A stretch of DNA of 46,420 nucleotides from an uncultured Methylophilaceae bacterium (GCA_903863255.1 CAIPBJ010000103.1:1-46420); one strand, 5' to 3'. Numbered from the stretch's first letter, positions 9,672 to 18,638 are shown. The notes: generated from the letters alone by a model not told the origin. Made by a program: numbers and translations.

Positions 9672-10817
9672 CTAACGCTTATTTAGTTTCATTAAATCGA
9701 CAAACCGATCAAATAAATAACTCATTTCCGTTGGTCCAGGACTGGCCTCAGGATGCCCTTGAAAGCTGAATGCCGGCTTATCGGTTCGTGCTATCCCCTG
9801 CAAGCTTCCGTCAAACAAAGACACATGCGTGATGGAAAGATTGGAAGGCAAATTGGAACTGTCAACGGCGAATCCATGATTCTGGCTGGTTATGAAAACA
9901 TGCCCGCTATCCACGTCCTGCACGGGATGATTCGCTCCATGGTGACCGAATTTCATCTTGTAAGTTTTTGCCCCACTTGCCAATGCAAGCAACTGGTGCC
10001 CCAAACAGATACCAAAAGTCGGTATTCCAGCATCAACCAACTTTCCAATTGCATCGATGGCATAATCACACGGCTCCGGATCGCCAGGCCCATTCGAAAG
10101 GAATACGCCATCCGGGTTGAGTGCAATCACTTGTTCCGCAGTCGCCTGCGCAGGAAGGACGGTTACCTTGCATCCACGACTCACAAGCATGCGAAGTATA
10201 TTTCGCTTGACCCCGTAATCGAATGCAACCACATGGAAGTTTTGATTGGATGAAGTTCCATATCCATTAACCAGGTCCCATTCGGTTTCATTGAACAGAT
10301 AAGGGGAACGGCAACTAACCACTTTTGCCAAATCCATACCCGCCAACCCCGGAAATTCAGCAATGCGTTGTCGCGCTTGCTCCAGAACGACCTGCTCATC
10401 CTTGTCAAAAGTAATCACACAACCTGTCTGGGCACCCTTCTCACGCAAAATACGGGTCAGTTTGCGTGTGTCAATATCAGAAATTGCAACGATTTCATTA
10501 TTGACCAGGTAGTCAGAAAGACTGATTTCAGCACGCCAGGAACTGTGAGTCAGGGGCAGATCACGGATGATCAAGCCACTCGCATAAACCCCACCAGACT
10601 CGACATCTTCCGAATTACAACCCACGTTGCCGATATGCGGATAGGTCAGTGTAACGATTTGTTTGGTATAAGAAGGATCGGTGAGAATCTCCTGATAGCC
10701 CGTCATGGAAGTATTAAAAACCACTTCGCCTACGGTGTATCCCTGTGCACCAATAGAAATACCACGAAACACAGTTCCATCAGCAAGAACCAACATGGCT
10801 GGCGTGTTTTGCGGCAC
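9672..10817 (-). CDS. carA: Carbamoyl-phosphate synthase, small (glutaminase) subunit
   Basis: CarA hydrolyses glutamine and channels ammonia to CarB. The 381-residue product has the N-terminal CPSase domain ([13 protein letters not shown]) and a class I glutamine amidotransferase domain. The nucleophile is Cys271 in GICLGHQ, and His355/Glu357 in FQGHPE complete the triad. The start is a GTG at 10817 with a clear AAGGGG ribosome binding site seven bases upstream. A near-consensus promoter (10913-10941) and a strong leader hairpin (10871-10899) precede it. It is separated from dapB by 370 bases containing a terminator and a possible small RNA. Confidence 0.98.
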   Translation of the reverse strand: MPQNTPAMLVLADGTVFRGISIGAQGYTVGEVVFNTSMTGYQEILTDPSYTKQIVTLTYPHIGNVGCNSEDVESGGVYASGLIIRDLPLTHSSWRAEISLSDYLVNNEIVAISDIDTRKLTRILREKGAQTGCVITFDKDEQVVLEQARQRIAEFPGLAGMDLAKVVSCRSPYLFNETEWDLVNGYGTSSNQNFHVVAFDYGVKRNILRMLVSRGCKVTVLPAQATAEQVIALNPDGVFLSNGPGDPEPCDYAIDAIGKLVDAGIPTFGICLGHQLLALASGAKTYKMKFGHHGANHPVQDVDSGHVFITSQNHGFAVDSSNLPSNLSITHVSLFDGSLQGIARTDKPAFSFQGHPEASPGPTEMSYLFDRFVDLMKLNKR

Positions 10818-10870
10818 GTTCTAACCCCTTGTTTTTAAAAGTTATCGCTAAGATTAAAGCGGATATGCAA

Positions 10871-10899
10871 AGCGGGGTCGGCTTATAGCCTACCCCGCT
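10871..10899 (-). promoter_or_regulatory. Compound hairpin in the carAB leader
   Basis: Transcribed from the promoter at 10913-10941, the leader folds almost at once. There is an outer perfect 8-bp GC-rich stem (10899-10892 with 10878-10871), one A/G mismatch, an inner 4-bp stem (10890-10887 with 10883-10880), and a 3-base loop. Only TTT follows the stem, so it is a weak terminator at best. It could stabilise the 5' end, act as an attenuator or be a protein site. About 50 bases remain to the carA ribosome binding site. Confidence 0.6.
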
Positions 10900-10912
10900 C
10901 AGAATTAACGTT

Positions 10913-10941
10913 ATTATAGCCCATCAGGGCAAAATCATCAA
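10913..10941 (-). promoter_or_regulatory. Sigma-70 promoter for carAB
   Basis: On the minus strand, TTGATG (10941-10936) and a perfect TATAAT (10918-10913) are separated by exactly 17 bases. The start would be near 10906, giving a leader of about 90 bases before the carA GTG. It lies downstream of the terminator at 10987-11013, so carAB can be transcribed independently of dapB. Confidence 0.8.
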
Positions 10942-10986
10942 CGGGATTAACAGACATAAAAACGGAATACTTCTCGTCTTGAAGTC

Positions 10987-11013
10987 AAAAAAAAAGCACC
11001 CCAAAGGGTGCTT
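10987..11013 (-). terminator. Strong intrinsic terminator between dapB and carA
   Basis: On the minus strand a perfect 8-bp stem (11013-11006 with 11001-10994) has a 4-base loop and runs into nine T (10995-10987). It ends transcripts from dapB and from the candidate promoter at 11116-11143. Confidence 0.92.
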
Positions 11014-11109
11014 AAACGCTCAAAAAAACTTAACTGAATAACTCAAAAAGAAAAGAAGCCAATTTTTAAAAAATCCACTTAAAAGTCACTGCTCGATTTC
11101 ATTCAAGTA
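10987..11109 (-). ncRNA. Candidate small RNA between dapB and carA
   Basis: A near-consensus promoter (11116-11143) and a strong intrinsic terminator (10987-11013) bracket about 120 bases with no plausible gene. The predicted RNA is U-rich in its middle, with several runs of five to seven U, and ends in the terminator stem. The only start-to-stop frame of note is seven codons long (MKSSSDF). The alternative is that this is simply the 3' untranslated region of dapB or a failed upstream promoter of carA. No known RNA family was recognised. Confidence 0.35.
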
Positions 11110-11115
11110 ACGCGT

Positions 11116-11143
11116 ATTATGGATTGACAGAGCGTTTTTTCAA
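11116..11143 (-). promoter_or_regulatory. Sigma-70 promoter downstream of dapB
   Basis: TTGAAA (11143-11138) and CATAAT (11121-11116) are separated by 16 bases on the minus strand. A 6-bp inverted repeat TAGTCC/GGACTA (11144-11159) lies immediately upstream of the -35 box and could be an operator. The first downstream gene is carA, but the strong terminator at 10987-11013 intervenes. Confidence 0.5.
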
Positions 11144-11187
11144 TAGTCCAAACGGACTAATGAACTGTTGGAACAAACCTTAAAAAG

Positions 11188-11988
11188 CTATTTTAAATTA
11201 AGCACATCCTGCATATCATACAAGCCTGATATTTTCGAACCTAAAAATTTAGCAGCGCGTAGGGCCCCCAGTGCAAAAGTAGCACGACTGCTTGCCTTAT
11301 GCGTCAATTCTATCCTTTCCCCAATCCCTGCGAAGAGAACCGTGTGATCGCCCACCACGTCACCGCCCCGAACTGTTGCAAACCCTATTGTGTTTGAATC
11401 GCGCTCGCCTGTGATCCCCTCTCTGCCATATACGGCACACGTATCCAGAGATCGGCCTAACGACTCCGCCGCGGCCTCCCCCAACCTCAGGGCCGTTCCT
11501 GAAGGTGCGTCGACTTTATGGCGATGGTGAGCTTCAATGACCTCAATATCGTAACCTTCATTCAGCACCTTCGCTGCGGACTTGACGAGGTTGATAAGGA
11601 GCGTCACACCCACACTCATATTGGGAGCAAAAACGATGGCAATACGTTTCGATGCCTCACTTATCACGGCCTTTTGTTCCTGACTAAAACCCGTGGTTCC
11701 AATCACTAAATTGACTTTCTCTTTCAGGCAGACGTCCAAATACATCATGCTTGCCTCGGGTCGGGTAAAATCCACTACAACATCCGCACCCCTGACGGCC
11801 TCACTTAACTCGTCTTTAACGACCACACCCGATAATTTCCCGAACCGTTCCCCCGCATCGTGACCAATTTGCGAACTTCCTTTTTGATCAACCGCGCCAT
11901 GAAGGATAAATTCATTATCAGCAAATACACCCTCCAGAAGCGCTTGCCCCATTCGGCCACTCACACCGACAATCACTATTTTTTTCAT
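11188..11988 (-). CDS. dapB: 4-hydroxy-tetrahydrodipicolinate reductase
   Basis: DapB reduces the DapA product in the lysine and diaminopimelate pathway, using NAD(P)H. The 266-residue protein has the dinucleotide loop GVSGRMGQ at 8-15, FTRPEA, IGTTGFS at 97-102, and the catalytic [13 protein letters not shown] segment with H154, H155 and K158. Length and motifs are typical. It starts three bases after the bamE stop, so it is translated from the bamE message. The long untranslated stretch after it holds the promoter-terminator unit described separately. Confidence 0.97.
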   Translation of the reverse strand: MKKIVIVGVSGRMGQALLEGVFADNEFILHGAVDQKGSSQIGHDAGERFGKLSGVVVKDELSEAVRGADVVVDFTRPEASMMYLDVCLKEKVNLVIGTTGFSQEQKAVISEASKRIAIVFAPNMSVGVTLLINLVKSAAKVLNEGYDIEVIEAHHRHKVDAPSGTALRLGEAAAESLGRSLDTCAVYGREGITGERDSNTIGFATVRGGDVVGDHTVLFAGIGERIELTHKASSRATFALGALRAAKFLGSKISGLYDMQDVLNLK

Positions 11989-11991
11989 TGA

Positions 11992-13434
11992 CTAGAAACC
12001 AATTTTTTCCAACATGCGTTCAAAATAACCCGGAGTCCTAACTGCGGGCGCCTCTTTATTCGGTTCAGGCTTCTTATCCACCTTAACAGTGTCTTCCGGT
12101 TTGGGCACTGCAGGTTTGTCCTCGGATACAGGAGGTGTCGGCGCCTCGCTAGGGGCAGCAACGGGTGCTGACTCATCAGGCGCAGCTTTGGCCTGAGTAT
12201 CGGTATCATCGGTTGCCGGCATAACGAGATCTTCTGAAGGCGGCTTAGCCTGTGGATTCTGACCGTCTTTCAGGATGCTTTCCTTTACGATCATCCAATT
12301 GTTTTTTAAGGGGTCCATCTCCAGCTTCAACACCTTCACAACATCATCGGCATAGTTAGCTGACTTATAGTGTTGATTGAACGTTACATTGGCCTGATTG
12401 CCATCCAGGCTGACATTGATATTGTCCAATTTCAGTATAATGCTGCCTTGCTTGTTGGAGAGCCGATTTCGCCTCTGCGCTTCCCAAGCTTTTCTGGATG
12501 TAAAATCTTCCGGAATAAATTTATCCGAATAAAACTTTAAATAGGCACTTATATTCTTTTGTCGCCATGCTTCAGCCCAAGACTCAATCCGCGCAGTGAC
12601 GAGTTCACTGTCACTGAGTTTTGGGATTTTAGGCTCAAATGACTTTTTTTCCTGTGTCGCAACCGCAACTCCACTCGCTTCCTGGACTGCTGGCTTCGTG
12701 ACGGGTGGAGTGGGTTTTTCCTCAGCGGCACTGGTCTGCTTGGCGTTAACGGGTGTCGCCTCTATGGCTTTTACAGCTTCGGCGGAAGGGCTATCCATCT
12801 CTTCCTTTACTGGCGGGGCAACTTGAGCGGCTGCCACAACCACATCCGGTGTGGTGGAAACGCTGGACTCCTTAACAACGTTAGGTTTATCTTCCGTGAC
12901 AGGTTTGACTTCAGGCTTTGGGATGGATGGCTCTTTCACCATCACCTTTGGATTTTCAGGGGTGCTGGCAGGCTGCTCTGAGCTACCACTCTTCCAGAAT
13001 TCGAGCTTTTCCAGCCAACCTGCCTTTTCGTGGCCTTTTTTATCAGCTGGACCTGTCGGTTCCGGAAGCGTCGCCATTGGGGAAGCATCGCCATCCTTAG
13101 CGGATCCAGCGGGAACGACGTCACCCTTGATATCTTTAAGGGCATCGTTCTCAAAATCAAGAATCACGCGATGTCTTTCCAGAATGTTTCCGTTGTTGCT
13201 TACTTGATAGACGTAATCCCAGCGATCCTGATGAAAACTATCCTGTATTAAAGGGGTCCCCATCACATAACGCACCTGGGATTTGGTCATTCCAGGCTTA
13301 AGCTGCATTAACATTTTAGTTGTTACGACATTGCCCTGCTGAATGTCCAAATGATAAGGCTTGATTGATGGAAGGGTTGATGTGCAAGAAACACATAAAA
13401 TTGCTAATGATATAATTATGTAACGCATCGCCAT
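11992..13434 (-). CDS. bamE: BamE (SmpA/OmlA) lipoprotein with an extra NTF2-like domain
   Basis: BamE is a small lipoprotein of the BAM complex, which inserts beta-barrel proteins into the outer membrane. Residues 1-17 form a lipoprotein-type signal ending in Cys17. The lipobox is imperfect (C-V-S-C, with Cys instead of Leu at -3). The SmpA/OmlA domain spans about 24-104 (LKPGMTKSQVRYVMGTP, WDYVYQ, LDFEND). A Pro/Lys/Ala-rich linker with an amphipathic GWLEKLEFWKS follows (139-149). Residues 275-390 look like an NTF2/Cds6-type domain (RIESWAEAWRQKNISAYLKFYS, WEAQRRNRL, HYKSANYADDVVK). A second Pro-rich linker ends in a similar amphipathic GYFERMLEKIGF. Usual BamE proteins are about 110-180 residues, so 480 is unusually long. 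It is divergent from fur, as is common. Confidence 0.88.
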   Translation of the reverse strand: MAMRYIIISLAILCVSCTSTLPSIKPYHLDIQQGNVVTTKMLMQLKPGMTKSQVRYVMGTPLIQDSFHQDRWDYVYQVSNNGNILERHRVILDFENDALKDIKGDVVPAGSAKDGDASPMATLPEPTGPADKKGHEKAGWLEKLEFWKSGSSEQPASTPENPKVMVKEPSIPKPEVKPVTEDKPNVVKESSVSTTPDVVVAAAQVAPPVKEEMDSPSAEAVKAIEATPVNAKQTSAAEEKPTPPVTKPAVQEASGVAVATQEKKSFEPKIPKLSDSELVTARIESWAEAWRQKNISAYLKFYSDKFIPEDFTSRKAWEAQRRNRLSNKQGSIILKLDNINVSLDGNQANVTFNQHYKSANYADDVVKVLKLEMDPLKNNWMIVKESILKDGQNPQAKPPSEDLVMPATDDTDTQAKAAPDESAPVAAPSEAPTPPVSEDKPAVPKPEDTVKVDKKPEPNKEAPAVRTPGYFERMLEKIGF

Positions 13435-13503
13435 GACTTTGACAAGAATAAGCGATAATATACCACGATGCCATTCAACCCTAAATAGTGAGTGCCGATA
13501 ACT

Positions 13504-13929
13504 ATGCGTGATCTTGATGAATTAAAGAACGTTGGATTGAAAGCCACATTGCCCAGACTCAAGGTTTTAAGCCTTTTTGAAAACAGTAAAGAACGTCATT
13601 TGTCAGCGGAGGATGTTTATAAAGTTTTACTTACTACCGGTGAAGATGTCGGTTTAGCAACCGTTTACAGGGTATTAACCCAGTTTGAACAGGCGGGTCT
13701 TCTTGTTCGCCACCACTTCGAAGGCGGTAAAGCCGTGTTCGAACTCAACCAGGGGGGGCATCATGACCACATCGTCTGCCTGCAGTGTTCAAGGGTGGAA
13801 GAGTTTTGTGATGAAGAAATTGAGAAGCTGCAAAACAAGGCTGCTGATGAGCGAGGATTTAAAATCAACGGGCACTCTCTTTATATCTACGCGGACTGCA
13901 CGAAGAATCCCTGTCCCCACAAAATTTAA
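13504..13929 (+). CDS. fur: Ferric uptake regulator
   Basis: Fur is an iron-sensing dimeric repressor. From the chosen ATG it is 141 residues, with a winged-helix domain (LKNVGLKATLPRLKVL, VGLATVYRVLTQFEQAGL) and a metal-binding dimerisation domain with HHDH at 86-89, C92-x2-C95 and C132/C137. A GTG at 13492 would add four residues, but the ATG gives the family-typical start a few residues before LKN.GLKATLPR. No clear ribosome binding site favours either. It is divergent from bamE with about 70 bases between them and convergent with recN, seven bases apart. No convincing Fur box was found in the short divergent region. Confidence 0.95.
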   Translation: MRDLDELKNVGLKATLPRLKVLSLFENSKERHLSAEDVYKVLLTTGEDVGLATVYRVLTQFEQAGLLVRHHFEGGKAVFELNQGGHHDHIVCLQCSRVEEFCDEEIEKLQNKAADERGFKINGHSLYIYADCTKNPCPHKI

Positions 13930-13936
13930 TCCGTCC

Positions 13937-15592
13937 TCAATGGATCTTCAACATTTCACGAGCATGTTGCCGGGTCGTGTCCGTGATCTCAACGCCACCC
14001 AGCATTCTCGCGATCTCCTCAATTCGCTCGATGTCATCCAGCGGTTCTATCGTGGTAAACGTATTTTCACCCTGCTGGATTTTCCTTACATTAAGATGGC
14101 ATTCTCCCTGCGAAGCGACTTGAGGCAAGTGAGTAATGACGAGCACTTGTCGCTCTTTACCTAGCTTGGCTAATAAATTTCCAACTATTTCAGCAACGCC
14201 CCCACCAATTCCAACGTCGACCTCATCAAAAATCATGGTCGGAATATCAACTTGAGAAGCGGTAACCACACGGATTGCCAAGCTGATTCGAGACAACTCA
14301 CCGCCTGAAGCGACCTTCGACAAAGGACGAGCCTCTGCACCGGCGTGCCCAGCCACCAGAAATTCGACCGTTTCAAGGCCGGCGGCAGAAGGAGACTGAT
14401 GATTCAAGCTTACTTTAAAAGCGCCGCCTTTCAGGGAAAGCGTCTGCATTTGTTCTGATACGGCCAACCCAATCGCAACGGCCGCCTCCTGCCTGCCCTG
14501 ACTTAATTTCTCCGCCGCAGCCATGTATTCCTTTTTTGCGACGGACTCACGACGTTGCAATTCACCATCGTCAGACATAGCTTCCAGTTCAGCCATCCTT
14601 TTTTGGGAGTCCTCAAGTAGGTCTGACAAATCCGCTGGCCTAACTCGGAATTTTCTGGCGACCGAATGCAAACTATGAATTCTTGATTCCACCTCATTCA
14701 AACGTTCAGGATCAAGCTCCAAACGTTGAATGTATTTGTTGATGAACCGATCCATGTCTTCCAACTGGATCATGGCAGAATCAATCGAATCCATGGCCTC
14801 CTTAAAGACAGGGTCGGATTCCTGCAAATTTGAAAGCCTGTTTCGGATAACAGAAAGCTGAGAAAGAACGGCGTATTCACTTTCGCTTAGCAGCTCGTGA
14901 CAGATTTCGCTTCCCTCAATCAAATTCGCACCATTGGACAATCGCGAATGTTCCTGTTGCAAGGGCATCCATTCATCCTTTGATGGGGCAAGTTGTCTCA
15001 ATTCACGAATCTGATCTCGTAACACAGCCACCTCACTCGCGTACAGGCTGGCATTTCGCTCCATCTCTTGACGCTTCGCCAGGATTTCCTGCCATCCATA
15101 AAACAAGGTGCTGACCTCGCCAGCCAGGGAGGTTAAATTTGCATAGTTGTCGAGCGTCGCGCGCTGATAATTTGCCTTGAGAAGCGAATGATGGGAATGC
15201 TGACTATAAATATCGACGAGCAACTCCCCCAATTCCTTTAGCTGCTGAACGGTTGAGGAAACACCGTTGATAAATGCTCGGGACCGTCCATCAAAATAGA
15301 TCAATCGCCTGAGCAATAATTCATGCTCTTCCGAAACAATCTCATTTTCCTCGAGCCACCTTTTAACTTCTGGCAATCCCGCGACTGAAAAACCAGTTAT
15401 GATTTCGGCCCTTTCGCACCCTGCCCTGACGACGCCGGCTTCGCCACGCGCGCCCAGGGAAAGCGACAGTGCATCGATCAGGATGGATTTACCGGCGCCC
15501 GTCTCACCTGTCAGCACGGTAAATCCATTCCTAAGTTCCAGATTCAAATGGTCAACAATAACAAAATCCCGGATTGATAAGGTTTGTAGCAT
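13937..15592 (-). CDS. recN: DNA repair protein RecN
   Basis: RecN is an SMC-like ATPase involved in recombinational repair of double-strand breaks. The 551-residue product has Walker A GETGAGKS at 29-36, long central coiled-coil arms (about 160-390), the ABC signature GGELSRISLAIRV, Walker B MIFDEVDVGIGG and the H-loop VITHLPQVAS. Length matches the family. It begins nine bases after the nadK stop with an AAGG ribosome binding site in the gap, so nadK-recN form a transcription unit. It is convergent with fur, with no terminator seen in the seven-base gap. Confidence 0.97.
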   Translation of the reverse strand: MLQTLSIRDFVIVDHLNLELRNGFTVLTGETGAGKSILIDALSLSLGARGEAGVVRAGCERAEIITGFSVAGLPEVKRWLEENEIVSEEHELLLRRLIYFDGRSRAFINGVSSTVQQLKELGELLVDIYSQHSHHSLLKANYQRATLDNYANLTSLAGEVSTLFYGWQEILAKRQEMERNASLYASEVAVLRDQIRELRQLAPSKDEWMPLQQEHSRLSNGANLIEGSEICHELLSESEYAVLSQLSVIRNRLSNLQESDPVFKEAMDSIDSAMIQLEDMDRFINKYIQRLELDPERLNEVESRIHSLHSVARKFRVRPADLSDLLEDSQKRMAELEAMSDDGELQRRESVAKKEYMAAAEKLSQGRQEAAVAIGLAVSEQMQTLSLKGGAFKVSLNHQSPSAAGLETVEFLVAGHAGAEARPLSKVASGGELSRISLAIRVVTASQVDIPTMIFDEVDVGIGGGVAEIVGNLLAKLGKERQVLVITHLPQVASQGECHLNVRKIQQGENTFTTIEPLDDIERIEEIARMLGGVEITDTTRQHAREMLKIH

Positions 15593-15601
15593 CGTAAAAC
15601 C

Positions 15602-16474
15602 TTAACCCCAGTTTAATTTTTCGCGCAACATATCATAATGGCTATGACCGGCCGGGTGAAGAAGTGAAACCTTATTCTCTGCACTTTCCACCATTATTTT
15701 ATCTCCGGGCAAAAGCTCCATGTGCATCTGACCATCGAAATGGATACCCGCGTCGTCAGCATGTATCAGGGTAATTTCTATCTTGCTGCTGCTGCTGATG
15801 GCAATTGGTCGATTACTCAAAGTATGAGGGCATATAGGAACCAATGCCAGAGCTTCAAGGGATGGGTGCAAAATAGGCCCCCCCGCTGAAAGTGCGTAGG
15901 CTGTCGTGCCCGTTGGGGTAGCTAAAATCAATCCATCCGATCGCTGCCTGTGCACAAACTGACCATCAATGTTAACTTCGAGCTCGATCAACCTTGACAT
16001 ACCGCTCTTGTTCACGACCACATCATTCATGGCAAGGCCACAGCCTACCAGCTCATTAGAACGAACTATTGTTGCCTGGAGTAAGGTTCGGCGTTCCAGC
16101 AAGTATTCTCCCGAAAGGATCTTATCCATGGCTTCGATCATTTTTTCGGAACTGATGTCGGTTAGAAAACCAACCCGTCCTTGATTGATGCCTACCAATG
16201 GAATCTGGCTATTCACCAGGCCTCGAGATACAGAAAGCATCGTACCGTCCCCACCTAGAACCACAGCAAGATCGACCTGGTCGCCGATCGATTCCATTTT
16301 TATTAGTTTGATATCCGATATATTGCAATGAAGGGCTGTATCATATTCAATCAGGACTTCGATATTTCTCGTCACAAAGAAATTAGCTAACAACTTTATT
16401 TGCTGGCGTAAATCAGGATTGTTATATTTCCCAATGATGGCGATGGTTTTGAATACGTTTTTCATGTCGTGCAT
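15602..16474 (-). CDS. nadK: NAD kinase
   Basis: NadK phosphorylates NAD to NADP. The 290-residue product has the GGDGT ATP/NAD motif at 74-78, NQGRVGFLTDI, the TGTTAYALSAGGPI loop and a C-terminal HYDMLREKLNW. The start is ambiguous: the ATG at 16474 gives MHDMKNV, while an ATG at 16465 gives the more usual MKNVFKTIAIIGK. Neither has a clear ribosome binding site. It is divergent from hrcA over 163 bases and is followed by recN. Confidence 0.96.
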   Translation of the reverse strand: MHDMKNVFKTIAIIGKYNNPDLRQQIKLLANFFVTRNIEVLIEYDTALHCNISDIKLIKMESIGDQVDLAVVLGGDGTMLSVSRGLVNSQIPLVGINQGRVGFLTDISSEKMIEAMDKILSGEYLLERRTLLQATIVRSNELVGCGLAMNDVVVNKSGMSRLIELEVNIDGQFVHRQRSDGLILATPTGTTAYALSAGGPILHPSLEALALVPICPHTLSNRPIAISSSSKIEITLIHADDAGIHFDGQMHMELLPGDKIMVESAENKVSLLHPAGHSHYDMLREKLNWG

Positions 16475-16560
16475 TTAATCATAGAACCTAATTTAGGAAT
16501 AGTATTCCAGCAATTTTCCAAGGCAGTAATTTTGATTATAGATTGCGAATGAAGTACAAG

Positions 16561-16590
16561 TTGAAAGATAATTACCTGTAGTAATATAGA
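16561..16590 (+). promoter_or_regulatory. Possible sigma-70 promoter for hrcA
   Basis: TTGAAA (16561-16566) and TATAGA (16585-16590) are 18 bases apart, about 50 bases before the hrcA ATG. Neither a CIRCE repeat nor a convincing sigma-32 site was found in this divergent region. Confidence 0.4.
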
Positions 16591-16637
16591 GGCTTCAAAT
16601 TGAATAATCCGTCATTTGATATACCCGATAAATCTTG

Positions 16638-17657
16638 ATGCTAGATAAACGCGCTCAAATTCTTCTTAAAACGTTGGTTGAACACTATATCAGCGGTGGC
16701 CAACCCGTTGGCTCACGCACGCTATCAAAAAGTTCAGGTCTTGACTTGAGTCCGGCAACAATCCGAAACGTGATGTCCGACCTCGAGGAACTTGGCTTCA
16801 TAACCAGCCCGCATACTTCAGCAGGAAGAATTCCCACCCAGCGCGGATACCGGTTCTTTGTAGATACGTTGCTGACAATCCAGCCGCTGAAAGCGCAGGA
16901 GCTGGAAAAACTGGCATTGGGACTCTCTTCACCGGACCCGCAAGAACTTATCAGCAGTGCTGCGGGGATGCTATCCAACCTTACTCAATTTGCCGGGGTG
17001 GTGCTGACACCCAAACGAAAAAGCATCGCCTTCAAGCACCTTGAATTCCTGCCAATCTCGGATAAAAGAATTCTAGTGATTATCGTCACCACGGATGGCA
17101 ATGTCCAAAACCGAATCATCATCACGCAAAAATCTTACAGTGCCTCGACGCTTACGGAAGCAAGTAATTTCTTTAACGATCATTATTCGGGAAATTCATT
17201 CGAAGAAGTCCAGAAAAAACTTCACGAAGAACTAAAACAAATGCAAAATGACATGACTCTACTTATGTCGGCTGCCATGGATGCCAGCACAAAAGCTTTG
17301 CAAGACGATAAAGATAGTGTTGTAATCTCCGGCGAACGAAATTTACTGCAGGTGGATGACCTCTCCACAAACGTAACAAGCCTGAGAAAACTTTTTGAAA
17401 TTTTTGAAAGCCGGACATCCCTGATGCAACTGCTGGACAACAGTCAGCGAGCCGAAGGCATACAGATTTTCATTGGGGGCGAAAGTGGGTACTTACCTTT
17501 AGACGAGTGCAGCATGGTAACCGCCCCTTACGAGGCAAACGGACAAGTTGTTGGGACATTGGGTGTCATTGGTCCGACACGCATGGCCTATGAACGTGTC
17601 ATACCGATTGTGGACATTACTGCTAAATTACTTTCAAGTGCATTAACTTCTAAATAA
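16638..17657 (+). CDS. hrcA: Heat-inducible transcription repressor HrcA
   Basis: HrcA represses chaperone operons by binding CIRCE operators and is kept active by GroEL. The 339-residue product starts with the N-terminal winged helix ([53 protein letters not shown]) and continues with the GAF-like dimerisation domain, ending in [20 protein letters not shown] 16638 is chosen over the adjacent TTG 16635 because family members start MLD.R. No CIRCE element is visible upstream of itself, grpE or dnaK in this window, so its targets, possibly groES, are elsewhere. Confidence 0.96.
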   Translation: MLDKRAQILLKTLVEHYISGGQPVGSRTLSKSSGLDLSPATIRNVMSDLEELGFITSPHTSAGRIPTQRGYRFFVDTLLTIQPLKAQELEKLALGLSSPDPQELISSAAGMLSNLTQFAGVVLTPKRKSIAFKHLEFLPISDKRILVIIVTTDGNVQNRIIITQKSYSASTLTEASNFFNDHYSGNSFEEVQKKLHEELKQMQNDMTLLMSAAMDASTKALQDDKDSVVISGERNLLQVDDLSTNVTSLRKLFEIFESRTSLMQLLDNSQRAEGIQIFIGGESGYLPLDECSMVTAPYEANGQVVGTLGVIGPTRMAYERVIPIVDITAKLLSSALTSK

Positions 17658-17681
17658 GATAAAGAAAACAAGTCAATCGCT

Positions 17682-18626
17682 ATGGCTAACATCCCTGTTA
17701 AACCGCTCCCAAAAGACTCCATCAGAATCGGGGTTCCGATTTCCTACCCTGTGTATGACTCTTCCGGCAACCTGCTTTTGCAGGCTGGAATGGTCGTTGA
17801 AACAGAAAGCCAGCTAGAAAGACTGATCTCCCGCGGTCTATTCATGGATCAAAAAACCAGCCAGATGCTAAGTGAGCAAGGTTCGGGTGGAAAGGGAAGC
17901 TTTGAATCCGACAAGGTAAAGGAAGACGCGCCGATTGAACGGGATGTTCTCGTAGAACTGCCGATCAAAAACCTGAAACTCGGCGAGACATTTCAAATCA
18001 CCCCGCTTAATGACGACACAGGTTCGACAAAATATTTTATTAAATATATCGGCGGGATGGAAAAGAAAAGCCTGATCTGCACGCTTCCTACCATCGATGA
18101 AAAGATTGTGTTCATTAAGGAGAATTCCGGATTTTCAGTTCGGATATTTAGTGGGAAAAATGTTTTCAAATTCAACACCGTAGTTGACGCCGTCTTCAGT
18201 CGCCCCTACCCGCATATGCATTTGAAGTTTCCACGCGAGACCTATTCAAACCAAATCAGAAAGAATCAACGTATTGCGGCCAACATAATCGCATCCATCG
18301 AAAACAAGTCCAACTCTCACAATCAAGACAAGATCGCTGCGAAGTTGACCGACATGAGTCTGGGTGGCGCCCAAATCGAGTCTTTCAAGTCGATAGGCGA
18401 ACTCAACGATCAAATAGAATGCACATTCAAGATCAACATGGAGGGTGGCGAGGCACTTTTTGTGATTCCAAGCGTCTTAAGAAGAGCTTCTGAAACAACC
18501 CATTCAGATGGACGTCAGTTATACAGTTACGGCATCCAGTTTCTCGAGATTGGGTTTCAAGACAGGATCGTGCTCCAAAGTTACATATTTCAAGCCCTTA
18601 CCGGTGAAAAACTCGACGAATTATAA
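17682..18626 (+). CDS. PilZ domain protein, YcgR-like (probable c-di-GMP receptor)
   Basis: The 314-residue cytoplasmic protein has three parts. Residues 12-60 form a small N-terminal module (PVYDSSGNLLLQAGMVVETE, LERLISRGLF) of a type often fused to PilZ or HD-GYP domains. Residues 88-190 resemble the YcgR flagellar-brake beta domain. Residues 191-310 form a PilZ domain with the c-di-GMP-binding RxxxR (R193-R197) and DxSxxG (D224-G229). The family binds cyclic di-GMP and alters motility or surface behaviour. No flagellar or pilus gene is nearby, so the target cannot be read from context. It lies 24 bases after hrcA and 12 bases before hemH, so it is probably co-transcribed with one or both. 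Confidence 0.82.
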   Translation: MANIPVKPLPKDSIRIGVPISYPVYDSSGNLLLQAGMVVETESQLERLISRGLFMDQKTSQMLSEQGSGGKGSFESDKVKEDAPIERDVLVELPIKNLKLGETFQITPLNDDTGSTKYFIKYIGGMEKKSLICTLPTIDEKIVFIKENSGFSVRIFSGKNVFKFNTVVDAVFSRPYPHMHLKFPRETYSNQIRKNQRIAANIIASIENKSNSHNQDKIAAKLTDMSLGGAQIESFKSIGELNDQIECTFKINMEGGEALFVIPSVLRRASETTHSDGRQLYSYGIQFLEIGFQDRIVLQSYIFQALTGEKLDEL

Positions 18627-18638
18627 GAAATCAATCGA

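Noticed and set aside
9753-10253. Open frame of 166 codons on the plus strand
   Set aside because: It is antisense to carA and has no family resemblance; judged a shadow.
13439-13464. TTGACA with TATACC as a fur promoter
   Set aside because: The spacer is only 14 bases, too short for a standard sigma-70 promoter.
13400-13503. Fur box in the bamE/fur divergent region
   Set aside because: AT-rich stretches such as TAATGATATAATTAT are only loosely like the GATAATGATAATCATTATC consensus, and the best one lies inside bamE.
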